Shown here piece after piece: positions 34,321-47,102 of a stretch of 64,000 nt of DNA (position 1 is the stretch's first letter; every line of letters begins with the position of its first letter). Below the pieces are notes generated by a model. The model saw only the letters and a program-made list of their open reading frames with translations. It was not told the origin of the DNA and ran no database searches. A program made the translations under genes and the position numbers. Origin of the DNA: Gemmatimonadota bacterium (GTDB taxonomy: Bacteria; Gemmatimonadota; Gemmatimonadetes; Gemmatimonadales; GWC2-71-9); assembly GCA_025357945.1 (NCBI GenBank), contig JANYLJ010000067.1, positions 40,434 through 104,433 on the forward strand. Direction: 5' to 3'.

Positions 34321-35943
34321 TTATCCCAGATACGGATACCGCCAATCCTTCGCCGGATTTCCCGTCTCCTTGATCGTCCGCGCCGACACCCAGCGGCAGA
34401 GGTTGAGGATGCTGCCCGCCTTGTCGTTGGTGCCCGAGGCGCGGCCGCCGCCAAACGGTTGCTGCCCCACCACGGCGCCGGTGCACTTGTCGTTGACATA
34501 GTAGTTCCCGGCCGCGTGACGCAGCCGCTTGTCCGCTTCGACAACGGCCCGCCGATCCTGCGCGAAGATCGCACCGGTGAGCGCGTACGGCGACCCGCTG
34601 TCTACCAGCGTCAACACCTCATCCCACTGATTGTCCTCGTACACATACGCCGAGAGGATCGGGCCGAAGAACTCGACGCTCATGATCTGGTGCTGCGGAT
34701 CGGTGGTCTCGAGCAGCGTCGGTTCGACGAACCATCCTTCGCGCGCATCGCATTTGCCACCGGCGACAATACGCACGCGGGGATCGGCTTTCGCCGCGAT
34801 CAGCACTTGCTCAAGGCGGTTGTAGGCGCGCTGGTCGATCACCGCGCCCACGAACACCGAGAAGTCGGCCGGGTCGCCCATCTTGATCATTGCCATTTCG
34901 GCACGCAGCTGCTCTTCCACGCGCGGCCAGAGCGAGCGCGGGATGTAGCAGCGTGACGCGGCCGAGCATTTCTGGCCTTGATACTCGAACGCGCCGCGGA
35001 GCAATGCGGTGATCAACGCGTCCACATCGGCGCTCGCATGGGCGAGGATGAAGTTCTTGCCGCCCGTCTCGCCCACCAGCCGCGGATAGCCGCGGTACTG
35101 GTCGAGTCGATCGGCGACGCGCTTCCAGAGCTGATGAAAGACCGGCGTGGAACCGGTAAAATGGATGCCGGCGAGACGCGAATCGGCGATCAGCACATCG
35201 CTTACGGTAGCGGACTCGCCCGGGACGAACTGGATCACGCCCGGGGGCAGGCCGGCCTCCTGGAGAATCTGATAGAAGAGCCAATTCGACAGCACCGCCG
35301 TGGTCGACGGCTTCCAGAGTGCCACGTTGCCGAGGATGGCCGGTGCGGTGGGGAGGTTGCCACCGATCGCGGTGAAGTTGAACGGCGTGATCGCGTAGAT
35401 GAATCCTTCGAGCGGCCGATAGTCGAGCCGGTTCCACACGCCCGGCACCGAGATCGGTTGTTCGTGCAGCAACCGTTCGGCGTAGTGCACATTGAAGCGG
35501 AGGAAGTCGGCGAGTTCGCACGCGGCATCTATCTCCGCCTGGTGCGGCGTCTTGCCTTGCCCCAGCAGCGTGGCGGCGTTCATCCGCGCGCGCCACGGGC
35601 CGCACAACAGGTCGGCGGCCTTCATGAATACGGCAGCGCGATCGGCGAATGCCCAGTGCTCCCAATCCTTCTGTGCCTCGGTGGCGCCGTCGATGGCGTC
35701 CTGCAGCAGCGCTGCCGGCGCCTGATGCACCGTGGCGAGCTGGTGCCGGTGCCGCTGCGGCGAGGTGATGTTGATGGTCTTGCCGGGGCGATGTTCGAGG
35801 CCGTTGACGACGACGGGGATGTCGGTGACAGTGCTGCCGAGTTCCTTGATCGCGGCCTGAAGTGCCGTGCGCTCCGGGGTGCCCGGGGCGTAACTGAGAA
35901 TCGGTTCGTTGATGGGAACGGGGATGTTGCCGATGGCGCTCAT
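34321..35943 (-). CDS. pruA: L-glutamate gamma-semialdehyde (1-pyrroline-5-carboxylate) dehydrogenase
   Basis: Aldehyde dehydrogenase of 540 residues, the length of the eukaryote-like P5CDH1 branch. It oxidises glutamate semialdehyde to glutamate with NAD+ in proline and arginine breakdown. The catalytic Cys is C326 (EYQGQKCSAASR), the general base region is VGETGGKNF, and ITPFNFTAIGGNLPTAPAILGNVALWKPS forms the nucleotide and substrate cleft. The C terminus RYPYLG is typical of this branch. No proline dehydrogenase gene is in the window. Confidence 0.95.
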   Translation of the reverse strand: MSAIGNIPVPINEPILSYAPGTPERTALQAAIKELGSTVTDIPVVVNGLEHRPGKTINITSPQRHRHQLATVHQAPAALLQDAIDGATEAQKDWEHWAFADRAAVFMKAADLLCGPWRARMNAATLLGQGKTPHQAEIDAACELADFLRFNVHYAERLLHEQPISVPGVWNRLDYRPLEGFIYAITPFNFTAIGGNLPTAPAILGNVALWKPSTTAVLSNWLFYQILQEAGLPPGVIQFVPGESATVSDVLIADSRLAGIHFTGSTPVFHQLWKRVADRLDQYRGYPRLVGETGGKNFILAHASADVDALITALLRGAFEYQGQKCSAASRCYIPRSLWPRVEEQLRAEMAMIKMGDPADFSVFVGAVIDQRAYNRLEQVLIAAKADPRVRIVAGGKCDAREGWFVEPTLLETTDPQHQIMSVEFFGPILSAYVYEDNQWDEVLTLVDSGSPYALTGAIFAQDRRAVVEADKRLRHAAGNYYVNDKCTGAVVGQQPFGGGRASGTNDKAGSILNLCRWVSARTIKETGNPAKDWRYPYLG

Positions 35944-36066
35944 CTGCGTCTCCTGCAGGGTGTAACGACCGGGCTAAAGGGTAGGCCGAGCCGCGGCCCC
36001 CGACAAGGATGCCCAACGCCCGCACGCTCATTACCTTTCCGCCCGACTTCGCCGGAGACCACACCA

Positions 36067-36447
36067 ATGCGCCGCCTTGTTCCGCTCTCGCTCCTGTTCC
36101 TGCTCGCCGCCTGCCCGAGCTACGACCGCTACGGGTACGTTGCGAGCCAGAAGGGGTTGATCGCCCCGGATGAATACGCCAGGTACGGCCCGGAGCAGGC
36201 GATCTCGATGGCGATCGGTCGCGAGTTCGCCAAGGGCTACTCCACCCGGGACGCCGATGGCTTCGCCAAACAAGCCGGGGCCGCCCTCGCCTATGCGAAG
36301 AAGTTTCCGCAGGTGACCCGCATCACCGCCGACACCCTCGGCCATCGTCTGGTCGTGACCTTTGCCGACGGCTGGACCACGCAGGTGACACCGATCACCG
36401 ACGGCAAGAGCGGCGACGAAACGGCGAACCTGCCCAAAGCGAAGTAG
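36067..36447 (+). CDS. Small lipoprotein of unknown function
   Basis: Protein of 126 residues. The start MRRLVPLSLLFLLAAC has a classic lipobox (LLAAC), so Cys16 should be lipidated and the protein membrane-anchored. The mature part includes YARYGPEQAISMAIGREFAKGYSTRD and ends with a strand-rich region (RLVVTFADGWTTQVTPI). I recognise no domain. It is divergent from P5C dehydrogenase and followed after 128 bases by another small exported protein. Confidence 0.75.
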   Translation: MRRLVPLSLLFLLAACPSYDRYGYVASQKGLIAPDEYARYGPEQAISMAIGREFAKGYSTRDADGFAKQAGAALAYAKKFPQVTRITADTLGHRLVVTFADGWTTQVTPITDGKSGDETANLPKAK

Positions 36448-36575
36448 CGCAGGCAGGACCGACAACATGGCCGCACCCGCCGCCCGGTTCGAACGCGTCG
36501 CCAGCTCGTCGACGTCACCGGACGGGTGACCGACTTTGCGGTGGCGGCGATCCTTCTGGGAGGTACCCTGCTCAA

Positions 36576-36845
36576 ATGAAGCCCAAGACCCTGCTCACCA
36601 TCGCAGTCATCCTCATTTTTGCGGCCTTCCTGGCGTACAGCACGCTGTCGGCCCAGAGGGTGACCTGTACGGTCTGCGTGGAATTCAACGGCCGGAGCAA
36701 CTGCGCCGCCGCCTCCCACGACAGCGAACTCGAGGCCGCCCGGTCGGCGCAAACGACCGCCTGCGGGCCGGTCACCAGCGGAATGAACGACGCAATTGCC
36801 TGCGGAAACCGGGTTCCGGTGTCGAAGAAGTGCACGAGCAAGTAG
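36576..36845 (+). CDS. Small exported or membrane-anchored Cys-rich protein
   Basis: Protein of 89 residues. Residues 5-25 form a signal anchor (LLTIAVILIFAAFLAYSTLSAQ). The rest has six Cys (CTVC, NCA, ACG, ACG and a final KKC), suggesting disulfides or metal binding outside the cytoplasm. GGGAGG lies 12 bases before the ATG. It has no close family I can name. It precedes the desaturase by about 100 bases and may have its own transcript. Confidence 0.68.
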   Translation: MKPKTLLTIAVILIFAAFLAYSTLSAQRVTCTVCVEFNGRSNCAAASHDSELEAARSAQTTACGPVTSGMNDAIACGNRVPVSKKCTSK

Positions 36846-36947
36846 GCACAAGTCATTGCCAACAAACGAGTTAGCCGGCATGGAGCCAAGGTGGCACCAG
36901 ACCGCTCCCGCTACCGTATTGAAGGGAATGGGGGCATTCTTCTCCCC

Positions 36948-37922
36948 ATGAGCATGAACGACGCAGCACGAAAGATGGGACGCAAGATCGAGGTCCTCAG
37001 GGATCTCGAGCCGACCGTGCACGCCATGCAGGCCGAACACGAAACGAAGCGCGAACTCTGGTTCCCGTCCGAACTGCTGGCGGCCCCTGAGGGGATCGAT
37101 CCTGACGCGCACCTCAAGCAGTTGCGTGAGCGCGTCGCCGGGATTCCCGATGCGGCGCGCGCAGCACTCGCCCTCAATACCCTCACCGAAGAAGGGTTGC
37201 CGCACTTCCACCGCCTGCTGGCGGTGTATCTCGGCGACGACTCGCACTGGCGCAACTGGAACAACCTCTGGACGGCAGAGGAAGACCGGCACGGGACTGT
37301 GCTCAGCGAGTACATGCGCGACACCAACGTGGTGGATCAGCGCAAGATGGAGCAGCTCAAGTTCGAATACATCAAGGCCGGCTTCAACCCGGAGTGGGAC
37401 AAGGATCCGTACCGGGTGTTCGTCTACACCACGCTGCAGGAACGCGCGACGCAGCACTCGCACGCCAACACCGGTCGCGTGGTCGAGGAGTACGAGCCCC
37501 TCCTCGGCAGCATCCTCGCCAAGATCGCCATGGAAGAGGCGCGGCACTTCACCTTCTATCGCAAGGTGTTCACCGAGATCCTCAAGCGGGATCCGAGTGA
37601 GGCGCTGCGTTCCGCCGCCCACGTGCTGCCGTCGATCGACATGCCCGGCATCACCATCCCCGGGTTCAAGGATTTCTCCGACGTGATCCGGCGTTCCGGG
37701 ATCTATGGACCGCGCGACTACATGCGGATCGTGCAGGACCAGCTCGCGCACTGGCGCATCGAAGCGCTCGAGGGCCTTGATGAATGGGGCCGCAAGGCGC
37801 AGGAGCGGATGCTCGAGGTGCCTGGGCGGCTCAAGCGCATCGCCGACATCATGGAGACGCGTTCGCGCGCCAAGACTTTCGCGTTCGAGGTGGCATTCGC
37901 GCGCGAGTTCGTGATGGAATAG
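36948..37922 (+). CDS. Plant-type soluble acyl-ACP desaturase
   Basis: Di-iron enzyme of 324 residues that introduces a cis double bond into acyl-ACP with O2 and ferredoxin. The two metal motifs are E111-E-D-R-H115 (TAEEDRHGT) and E196-E-A-R-H200 (MEEARHFTF), with further helices carrying E81 and E165. The length fits the bacterial DesA1/stearoyl-ACP desaturase family. ATG 36948 is taken because the family N terminus begins there; another in-frame ATG is 57 bases upstream. It starts an apparent pair with the YggT gene 9 bases downstream. Confidence 0.92.
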   Translation: MSMNDAARKMGRKIEVLRDLEPTVHAMQAEHETKRELWFPSELLAAPEGIDPDAHLKQLRERVAGIPDAARAALALNTLTEEGLPHFHRLLAVYLGDDSHWRNWNNLWTAEEDRHGTVLSEYMRDTNVVDQRKMEQLKFEYIKAGFNPEWDKDPYRVFVYTTLQERATQHSHANTGRVVEEYEPLLGSILAKIAMEEARHFTFYRKVFTEILKRDPSEALRSAAHVLPSIDMPGITIPGFKDFSDVIRRSGIYGPRDYMRIVQDQLAHWRIEALEGLDEWGRKAQERMLEVPGRLKRIADIMETRSRAKTFAFEVAFAREFVME

Positions 37923-37931
37923 TTGTCGGCG

Positions 37932-38510
37932 ATGGACGAGATCGCAGTGCAGGTCGTGTACGGCGTCCGCTTCCTGGTAGCGGGCGCCTTTGTGCTGTCG
38001 GCGATCGTGGCGCTCACGCACTGGGCCGTCCGCCGGGGGACACTGAACGCATTCGGTGCCTGGGCACGCGTCGTCCGCCGGTGGAGCGACCCGATCCTTC
38101 GCCCGCTGGAACGACGCCTGGTGCGCAGTGGCGCCAATCCACAGGACGCGCCGCTCTGGCTCGTCGGCGTCACGGTGGTCGCTGGGCTGGTGCTGATCGG
38201 GCTGGTGAACTGGCTGCTCGAGTTCGCCTTCACGATGTACCAGAGCGCTCGCGGCGGCTCGCTCGTGGTGATCGTCCTCCACTACACGTTCTCGCTGCTG
38301 CGGCTCGCCATCATGGTGCGCGTCTTCGCATCGTGGCTGGCCCTGTCGCCCTACTCGCGGTTCATGCGCCTGATCCACGGGCTGACCGACTGGCTGGTGG
38401 AGCCGATCCGGCGGGTGCTTCCGGTGTTCGGCATGTTCGATTTCAGTCCGCTGGTGGCGTATTTCGTGCTATATTTGGCGGAACAGTTGGTGATGCGAGG
38501 GTTGCTGTAG
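37932..38510 (+). CDS. YggT-family membrane protein
   Basis: Inner-membrane protein of 192 residues with about four hydrophobic segments. The C-terminal half has the YggT signature: SWLALSPYSRFMRLIHGLTDWLVEPIRRVLP followed by DFSPLVAYFVLYLAEQL. The family is linked to cell-envelope or osmotic homeostasis, with no known reaction. ATG 37932 is preferred; a TTG 9 bases upstream is also possible. It is adjacent to the desaturase, hinting at a membrane-lipid context (inference). Confidence 0.82.
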   Translation: MDEIAVQVVYGVRFLVAGAFVLSAIVALTHWAVRRGTLNAFGAWARVVRRWSDPILRPLERRLVRSGANPQDAPLWLVGVTVVAGLVLIGLVNWLLEFAFTMYQSARGGSLVVIVLHYTFSLLRLAIMVRVFASWLALSPYSRFMRLIHGLTDWLVEPIRRVLPVFGMFDFSPLVAYFVLYLAEQLVMRGLL

Positions 38511-38520
38511 TTCGAAGGAC

Positions 38521-38656
38521 TGTCATCCTGAGCGGAGCAACGGCGAAGCCGTTGCGTAGGCGAAGGACCTCGGCTCCGCCCGAAAATGCCGGCCAAGTCA
38601 CGTGGGACCGGGGTCCTTCGACTGCGCGCCCTGCGGGCGCTTCGCTCAGGATGACA
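38521..38656. repeat. GTCATCCTGAGCG-bounded palindromic repeat, intergenic copy
   Basis: Outer arms GTCATCCTGAGCG (38522-38534) and CGCTCAGGATGAC (38643-38655) are identical to those of the copy at 24422-24553. Inner stems include CAACGGCGAAGCCGTTG. It starts 11 bases after the YggT stop and ends about 70 bases before metH, filling most of that gap; no riboswitch is seen ahead of metH. Confidence 0.92.
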
Positions 38657-38727
38657 TGCTGTAGTTCCAACGTGGCGATTTCCGGCGACTTGCGGCCACG
38701 CAAAACAATCCGCTAAGGCGAGTCCAG

Positions 38728-42507
<3,780 letters not shown>

Positions 42508-42509
42508 AC

Positions 42510-44348
42510 GTGCCAACACTCCGCGAACTGATCGCCGACGGTCGCGTACATGTTGTTGATGGTGCCATGGGGACCATGCTGTACGACAAGGGAATCTTCG
42601 TCAACACGTGCTTCGACGAGCTGGTGATCCGGGCGCCGAATGTCGTGAGCGAGGTGCATGCCGCCTATGCCGATGCCGGCGCCGAGCTCATCGAGACCAA
42701 CACTTTTGGTGCAAACCCGGTCAAGCTGATGCAGTACGGCCTCGCGGCCGATGTCGAGACACTCAATACCGCAGCGGCGCTCCTGGCGCGTCGCGCGGTC
42801 GGGCCGCACTGTGCGATCGTTGGTGCGATCGGTCCGTTGGGCGTACGACTCGAGCCGTTCGGCGCGCTCGGCCGTGACGAGGCAGAGGCGGCGTTCGGCC
42901 GCCAGGTGGATGGACTGCTCGCCGGCGGCGTAGACGGCTTCTGTCTCGAGACGTTCTCGGACGTCGATGAACTCGAGGCGGCACTGCGCGCGGTCCGTGC
43001 CCGGAGCGATACCGCGGTCATCGCGCAGGTGACCGTGGGCCCCGACGGACGCACTGGCTATGGCACCGCACCGGAAACGTTCGGCCCGGCCCTGGAGCTG
43101 GCCGGTGCCGATGTCATTGGCGTAAACTGTTCGATCGGCCCACAGGTAGTGCTCGAAGCCGTCGAGAAGCTGGTACGGGTGGTGCACGTGCCGGTGTCGG
43201 CCCAGCCAAACGCCGGGCTCCCGCGCGACGTGGCCGATCGCAAGATCTACATGGCGAGCCCGGAATACATGGCCGAGTACGCGCGCCGCATGGTTGAGGC
43301 GGGCGCACGATTTGTCGGCGGCTGCTGCGGCACCACACCAGCGCACATCAAGGCGATTCGGGCGTTTGTGCGCAGCACGCAACCGCGGGTACCGGCGCGC
43401 CGGGCGCCAGCCATCACGACCGTCGGCGCGGTGCAAGGAGTTCCCGAGGTGCCGCTCGCCGAGCGCTCGCGGTTCGGCGCCAAGCTGGCGGGGAAGCAAT
43501 GGATCACCACGGTCGAGATCGTTCCACCGCGCGGCGTCGACCCGGCACCGATGCTCGCCCAGGCGCGCGCCCTCAAGGCCGCCGGGGTGGACGCCGTGAA
43601 TATTCCCGACGGCCCGCGAGCGCAGAGTCGCCAGGGCGCGCTGATTTCCGGACTGCTGATCGAACGCGAGGTCGGTCTCGAAACCGTCGTCCACTACGCC
43701 TGCCGCGACCGCAACCTCCTCGGCATGCTCTCGGACCTGCTTGGCGCCGCGGCGGCTGGACTTCGAAACCTGTTGATCGTCACCGGTGACCCGCCGAAGA
43801 TGGGTCCGTATCCCGACGCCACGGCGGTGTTCGACATCGATGCAATCGGCCTCACCAACCTGGTGGCACGGTTAAACCAGGGCCTGGATCCGGGCGGCAA
43901 TCCGATCGGTGCGCCAACGCAGTTCGTACCCGGTGTCGGCGTCAATCCCGCCGCCAGCGATATGGAGCGCGAGCTGCGGCGTTTCGCCTGGAAGGCGGAA
44001 GCCGGCGCAAGGTTCGCCATGACGCAGCCGGTGTTCGACCTGCAGCAACTGGAAGCGTTCCTGCCGCGGGCCGAAGCGTTCGGCGTACCGATCATCGCCG
44101 GGATCTGGCCGCTGGTGTCGCTGCGCAACGCGGAGTTTCTCGCCAACGAGGTTCCCGGTGTGACCGTTCCCGATGCGACACTCGCCCGGATGCGGCGCGC
44201 GAGTGAGCAGGGGAAGGAGGCCGCGCTGGCCGAGGGGGTCGCGATTGCCCGCGAAATGCTGGCCGGCGTGCGCGGCGCGGTGAGCGGTGTGCAGGTGGCC
44301 GCACCGCTGGGGAAGGTGGAGGTGGCGCTGGAGGTGCTGGGCGCGTAA
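42510..44348 (+). CDS. yitJ: Bifunctional homocysteine S-methyltransferase / methylenetetrahydrofolate reductase
   Basis: Fusion protein of 612 residues. Residues 1-290 are a homocysteine methyltransferase domain ([12 protein letters not shown], zinc Cys in GVNCSIGP and [11 protein letters not shown]). Residues about 325-612 are a MetF-like reductase barrel (TTVEIVPPRGVDP, VHYACRDRN, LIVTGDPPKMG, MTQPVFDL). The layout matches YitJ of Bacillus and homologs in Thermotoga. It would make methyl-tetrahydrofolate for the MetH encoded 2 bases upstream. The GTG start follows GAGGAAG closely. A second homocysteine domain next to a complete MetH looks redundant, unless it uses another methyl donor or feeds MetH reactivation. 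Confidence 0.92.
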   Translation: MPTLRELIADGRVHVVDGAMGTMLYDKGIFVNTCFDELVIRAPNVVSEVHAAYADAGAELIETNTFGANPVKLMQYGLAADVETLNTAAALLARRAVGPHCAIVGAIGPLGVRLEPFGALGRDEAEAAFGRQVDGLLAGGVDGFCLETFSDVDELEAALRAVRARSDTAVIAQVTVGPDGRTGYGTAPETFGPALELAGADVIGVNCSIGPQVVLEAVEKLVRVVHVPVSAQPNAGLPRDVADRKIYMASPEYMAEYARRMVEAGARFVGGCCGTTPAHIKAIRAFVRSTQPRVPARRAPAITTVGAVQGVPEVPLAERSRFGAKLAGKQWITTVEIVPPRGVDPAPMLAQARALKAAGVDAVNIPDGPRAQSRQGALISGLLIEREVGLETVVHYACRDRNLLGMLSDLLGAAAAGLRNLLIVTGDPPKMGPYPDATAVFDIDAIGLTNLVARLNQGLDPGGNPIGAPTQFVPGVGVNPAASDMERELRRFAWKAEAGARFAMTQPVFDLQQLEAFLPRAEAFGVPIIAGIWPLVSLRNAEFLANEVPGVTVPDATLARMRRASEQGKEAALAEGVAIAREMLAGVRGAVSGVQVAAPLGKVEVALEVLGA

Positions 44349-44394
44349 GGCCGATTCTACCTATTTTTGCACCCGTCTTCCACCTGAGTCTCCG

Positions 44395-45555
44395 ATGACC
44401 GTTGCCGCTGCCCCCACCCCGCTCTCCGTCCTCTCCGAAGAAGAGGAACTCTTCCGCCAGACCGTCCGCGAATTCGCGGAGACGGAGGTGGGTCCGTATG
44501 TCCACGAGATGGACGAGGCCTCGCAGTTCAGGCCGGAGCTGATCGCCAAGTTCTTCGAGCTCGGGCTGATGGGCATCGAGATCCCGGAACAGTACGGCGG
44601 GGCGGGCGGCAGCATCTTCCTGGCGATGCTGGCGATCGAGGAACTCGCGCGCGTCGACGCCTCGGCGGCGATCTACGTGGACGTGCACAACACGTTGTTC
44701 AACAACGCGCTGCTGCGTTGGGGCAACGATGAGCAAAAGGCGCGCTATTTCCCACGCCTCACGACCGAACTGCTGGGGGCCTTTGCGCTCTCCGAACCGG
44801 CCTCTGGCTCCGATGCCTTCGCGCTGGAGTGCCGGGCAACGCAACAGGGTGACGACTGGTTGCTCACCGGACGGAAGTTCTGGATCACCAGCGGCGCCGA
44901 AGCCGGTCTCTTCATCGTCTTCGCGAACATCGACCAGGCCAAGGGATACAAGGGGATCACCGCCTTCCTGGTCGAGCGGGAATTCCCCGGCTTTGCCATC
45001 GGCAAGCGCGAGAAGAAGCTCGGGATCCGGGCGTCGAGCACGGTCGAATTGATACTGGAAAACTGTCGGGTCCCCGCCGCCAACGTGCTCGGCCCGGTGG
45101 GTCAGGGCTACAAGATCTCGATCGAGACGCTGAACGAGGGGCGCATCGGCATCGGCGCCCAGATGATCGGTATCGCGCAGGGTGCGCTGGATGCCGCGAC
45201 GCGGTACGTCAAGGAGCGCAAGCAGTTCGGCAAGGTCCTTGCAGACTTCCAGGGTGTGCAGTTCCAGGTGGCCCAGATGGCCACCGACCTCGAGGCGGCT
45301 CGATTGATGGTCTACAACGCGGCGCGGCTCAAGGATGCCGGGCTCCCCTTCAGCCGCGAAGCCGCGATGGCGAAACTCTTTTCATCGGTTACCGCCAATC
45401 GGATTGCCGGCCAGGCGTTGGAGCTCTTCGGCGGCTACGGCTACAGCAGGGAGTACCCGGTCGAGAAGTTCTATCGCGACGCCAAGATCGGGGTGATTTA
45501 CGAGGGGACCAGCAACATGCAGTTGCAGACGATCGCAAAGATGCACCTGAAGTAG
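44395..45555 (+). CDS. Acyl-CoA dehydrogenase (short/branched-chain type)
   Basis: Flavoenzyme of 386 residues catalysing alpha,beta-oxidation of acyl-CoA with electron transfer flavoprotein. The N-terminal helical domain is followed by FALSEPASGSDA (flavin/substrate loop) and FWITSGAEAGLFIVFA. The C-terminal domain has RKQFGKVLADFQGVQFQ and the catalytic base E370 in VIYEGTSNMQL. This position of the Glu is that of short and branched-chain enzymes. ATG 44395 fits the family N terminus. It lies 46 bases after the methyltransferase fusion and may be cotranscribed. Confidence 0.93.
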   Translation: MTVAAAPTPLSVLSEEEELFRQTVREFAETEVGPYVHEMDEASQFRPELIAKFFELGLMGIEIPEQYGGAGGSIFLAMLAIEELARVDASAAIYVDVHNTLFNNALLRWGNDEQKARYFPRLTTELLGAFALSEPASGSDAFALECRATQQGDDWLLTGRKFWITSGAEAGLFIVFANIDQAKGYKGITAFLVEREFPGFAIGKREKKLGIRASSTVELILENCRVPAANVLGPVGQGYKISIETLNEGRIGIGAQMIGIAQGALDAATRYVKERKQFGKVLADFQGVQFQVAQMATDLEAARLMVYNAARLKDAGLPFSREAAMAKLFSSVTANRIAGQALELFGGYGYSREYPVEKFYRDAKIGVIYEGTSNMQLQTIAKMHLK

Positions 45556-45631
45556 TCGACACTGGACCACGGAACCAGACCGCAACCACTCGCGTATCAC
45601 TGACACGACTTCTCCCACAGCATCGAGCTCC

Positions 45632-47101
45632 ATGCCCCGTTGCACCGTCCTCACGCTGATCGCCGTCGCTGCCGCATGGCCGAAGCTCCCGGCCCAGAGC
45701 CCGGCGTCGGTGGCGCCAGTGCTGGATGCCTGGTGGGCCCGGACGAGCCATCGGTCGCCGGGAGACTGGGGCGTGGTCGTCGCCGACCAGACCGGGCGGG
45801 TACTCTGGCAGGTGAATCAGGACACACCGATGATTCCGGCATCGACGGTCAAGGTGCTGACCACGGGGTTCGCCCGCACTTCGGTTGGCGGCGACGCGCG
45901 CCGGGCCACTCGCGTGGTAGGCAGCGGGCGCGTCGATTCCGCGACTGGCATGTGGGTGGGGCGCTGGGCGCTCGAGCTCAATGGCGATCCAACGCTGGAA
46001 CGTCCGGATCGCACCGGGCCGACGCTACGGCAACTCGCGCAACAGTTGTCCGCCATTGGTGTGCGTACGCTGGTCGGTCCGCTCGAGGTCACGACCGGGT
46101 CCGGTATCGCGCGCTCCAGCTATCCAACGGTCTGGTCAGATCGGTTCCGCGGCCGGATCTATGCGCCACCGATCGGACCGATCACGCTCAACGAAAACGT
46201 CATCTACGTGACCGTCGGCCCCGGAGCCAAGATCGGCTCACGCGCAGTGGTGATCGGTGACGCGCCCACCGGTGTCGGCAGCCTGGTTGCGATGGCTGCG
46301 ACGACGGTCGCCGGCAAGGGGACCCGCCTGCGCTTCTCGTCGCTCAAGGATGGTCGCTGGATGGTGAGCGGCAAGATCGGACTGCGCGGATCGGCGCGCC
46401 GTTTTCAGGCGGTGTCGACCGATCCGACAGCGGTGCTCGAGGCGGTGTGGCAGCACGCGACCGCCGCCGCCGGAATCCAGTGGATCAAGGCCTCGGCGAT
46501 CGCCGCACCCGGCATGCCCGACCGGCACGTGCTGGCCGAAGTCGCCTCGGAAACGTTCGACTCGATCGCGCACGAGGTCAACACGCGTTCGCTCAACATC
46601 GGCGCAGAGATGATGTTGCGCTGGGGTGGCGCCGGCACCGCGCCCGCGGTCGAGCTGACCAACTTCGTCCGCAAGATCACCGGACTCTCCGGCGTGCACC
46701 TGGTGGACGGCAGCGGGTTGTCGGAAGAGGACCGCGTCGCGCCGATCGTGTTCACTACGTATCTCGCGCGGATGCCGCAGACACCGGCTGGCAAGAATTT
46801 CCCGCTGCTCTTTCCGGCCAACGGCTTCGGTACGTTGCGTCGACTCGGCAGCGGGCTGCCGGGCCCGGGCGTCGTGCGGGCCAAGACCGGCACCCTCACG
46901 AACGTCGTGACGCTGGTGGGTTACCTGGGTCGCGAAGATGGGACGCTGATCATCGCGGCGATGTACAACGGCGGTTCGCAGTACTCCGCTCGGCAGGCCC
47001 AGTGGGACCTCTTCCGCAAGCTCGGCGCCCACGGCGTCGTGGTCCCAACGGACTTCGGTGAGGACACGGCCGCCGGCGGGCCGAACACACCGCGCCAGTA
47101 G
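45632..47101 (+). CDS. dacB: D-alanyl-D-alanine carboxypeptidase/endopeptidase (PBP4, S13 family)
   Basis: Periplasmic penicillin-binding protein of 489 residues. A signal peptide ends near LPAQSP. The active-site motif is S71-T-V-K74 (IPASTVKV), the second motif appears as SLN (TRSLNIGAEM) where most family members have SxN, and the third is KTG (RAKTGTLTN). The large inserted domain between the first and second motifs is typical of S13. It trims or opens peptidoglycan cross-links. It converges with the PAP2 gene only 1 base away, without a repeat element. Confidence 0.93.
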   Translation: MPRCTVLTLIAVAAAWPKLPAQSPASVAPVLDAWWARTSHRSPGDWGVVVADQTGRVLWQVNQDTPMIPASTVKVLTTGFARTSVGGDARRATRVVGSGRVDSATGMWVGRWALELNGDPTLERPDRTGPTLRQLAQQLSAIGVRTLVGPLEVTTGSGIARSSYPTVWSDRFRGRIYAPPIGPITLNENVIYVTVGPGAKIGSRAVVIGDAPTGVGSLVAMAATTVAGKGTRLRFSSLKDGRWMVSGKIGLRGSARRFQAVSTDPTAVLEAVWQHATAAAGIQWIKASAIAAPGMPDRHVLAEVASETFDSIAHEVNTRSLNIGAEMMLRWGGAGTAPAVELTNFVRKITGLSGVHLVDGSGLSEEDRVAPIVFTTYLARMPQTPAGKNFPLLFPANGFGTLRRLGSGLPGPGVVRAKTGTLTNVVTLVGYLGREDGTLIIAAMYNGGSQYSARQAQWDLFRKLGAHGVVVPTDFGEDTAAGGPNTPRQ

Positions 47102-47102
47102 G

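Noticed and set aside
36466..36533. Possible tRNA, because GGTTCGAAC looks like a T-arm
   Set aside because: No matching acceptor, D or anticodon stems can be folded around it.
36291..38378. Minus-strand open frame of 695 residues
   Set aside because: Antisense to the lipoprotein, desaturase and YggT genes and spanning their gaps; no recognisable motif.
38657..38727. Cobalamin or SAM riboswitch before metH
   Set aside because: The gap is mostly a palindromic repeat and only about 70 bases remain, with no B12-box or SAM-box-like sequence.
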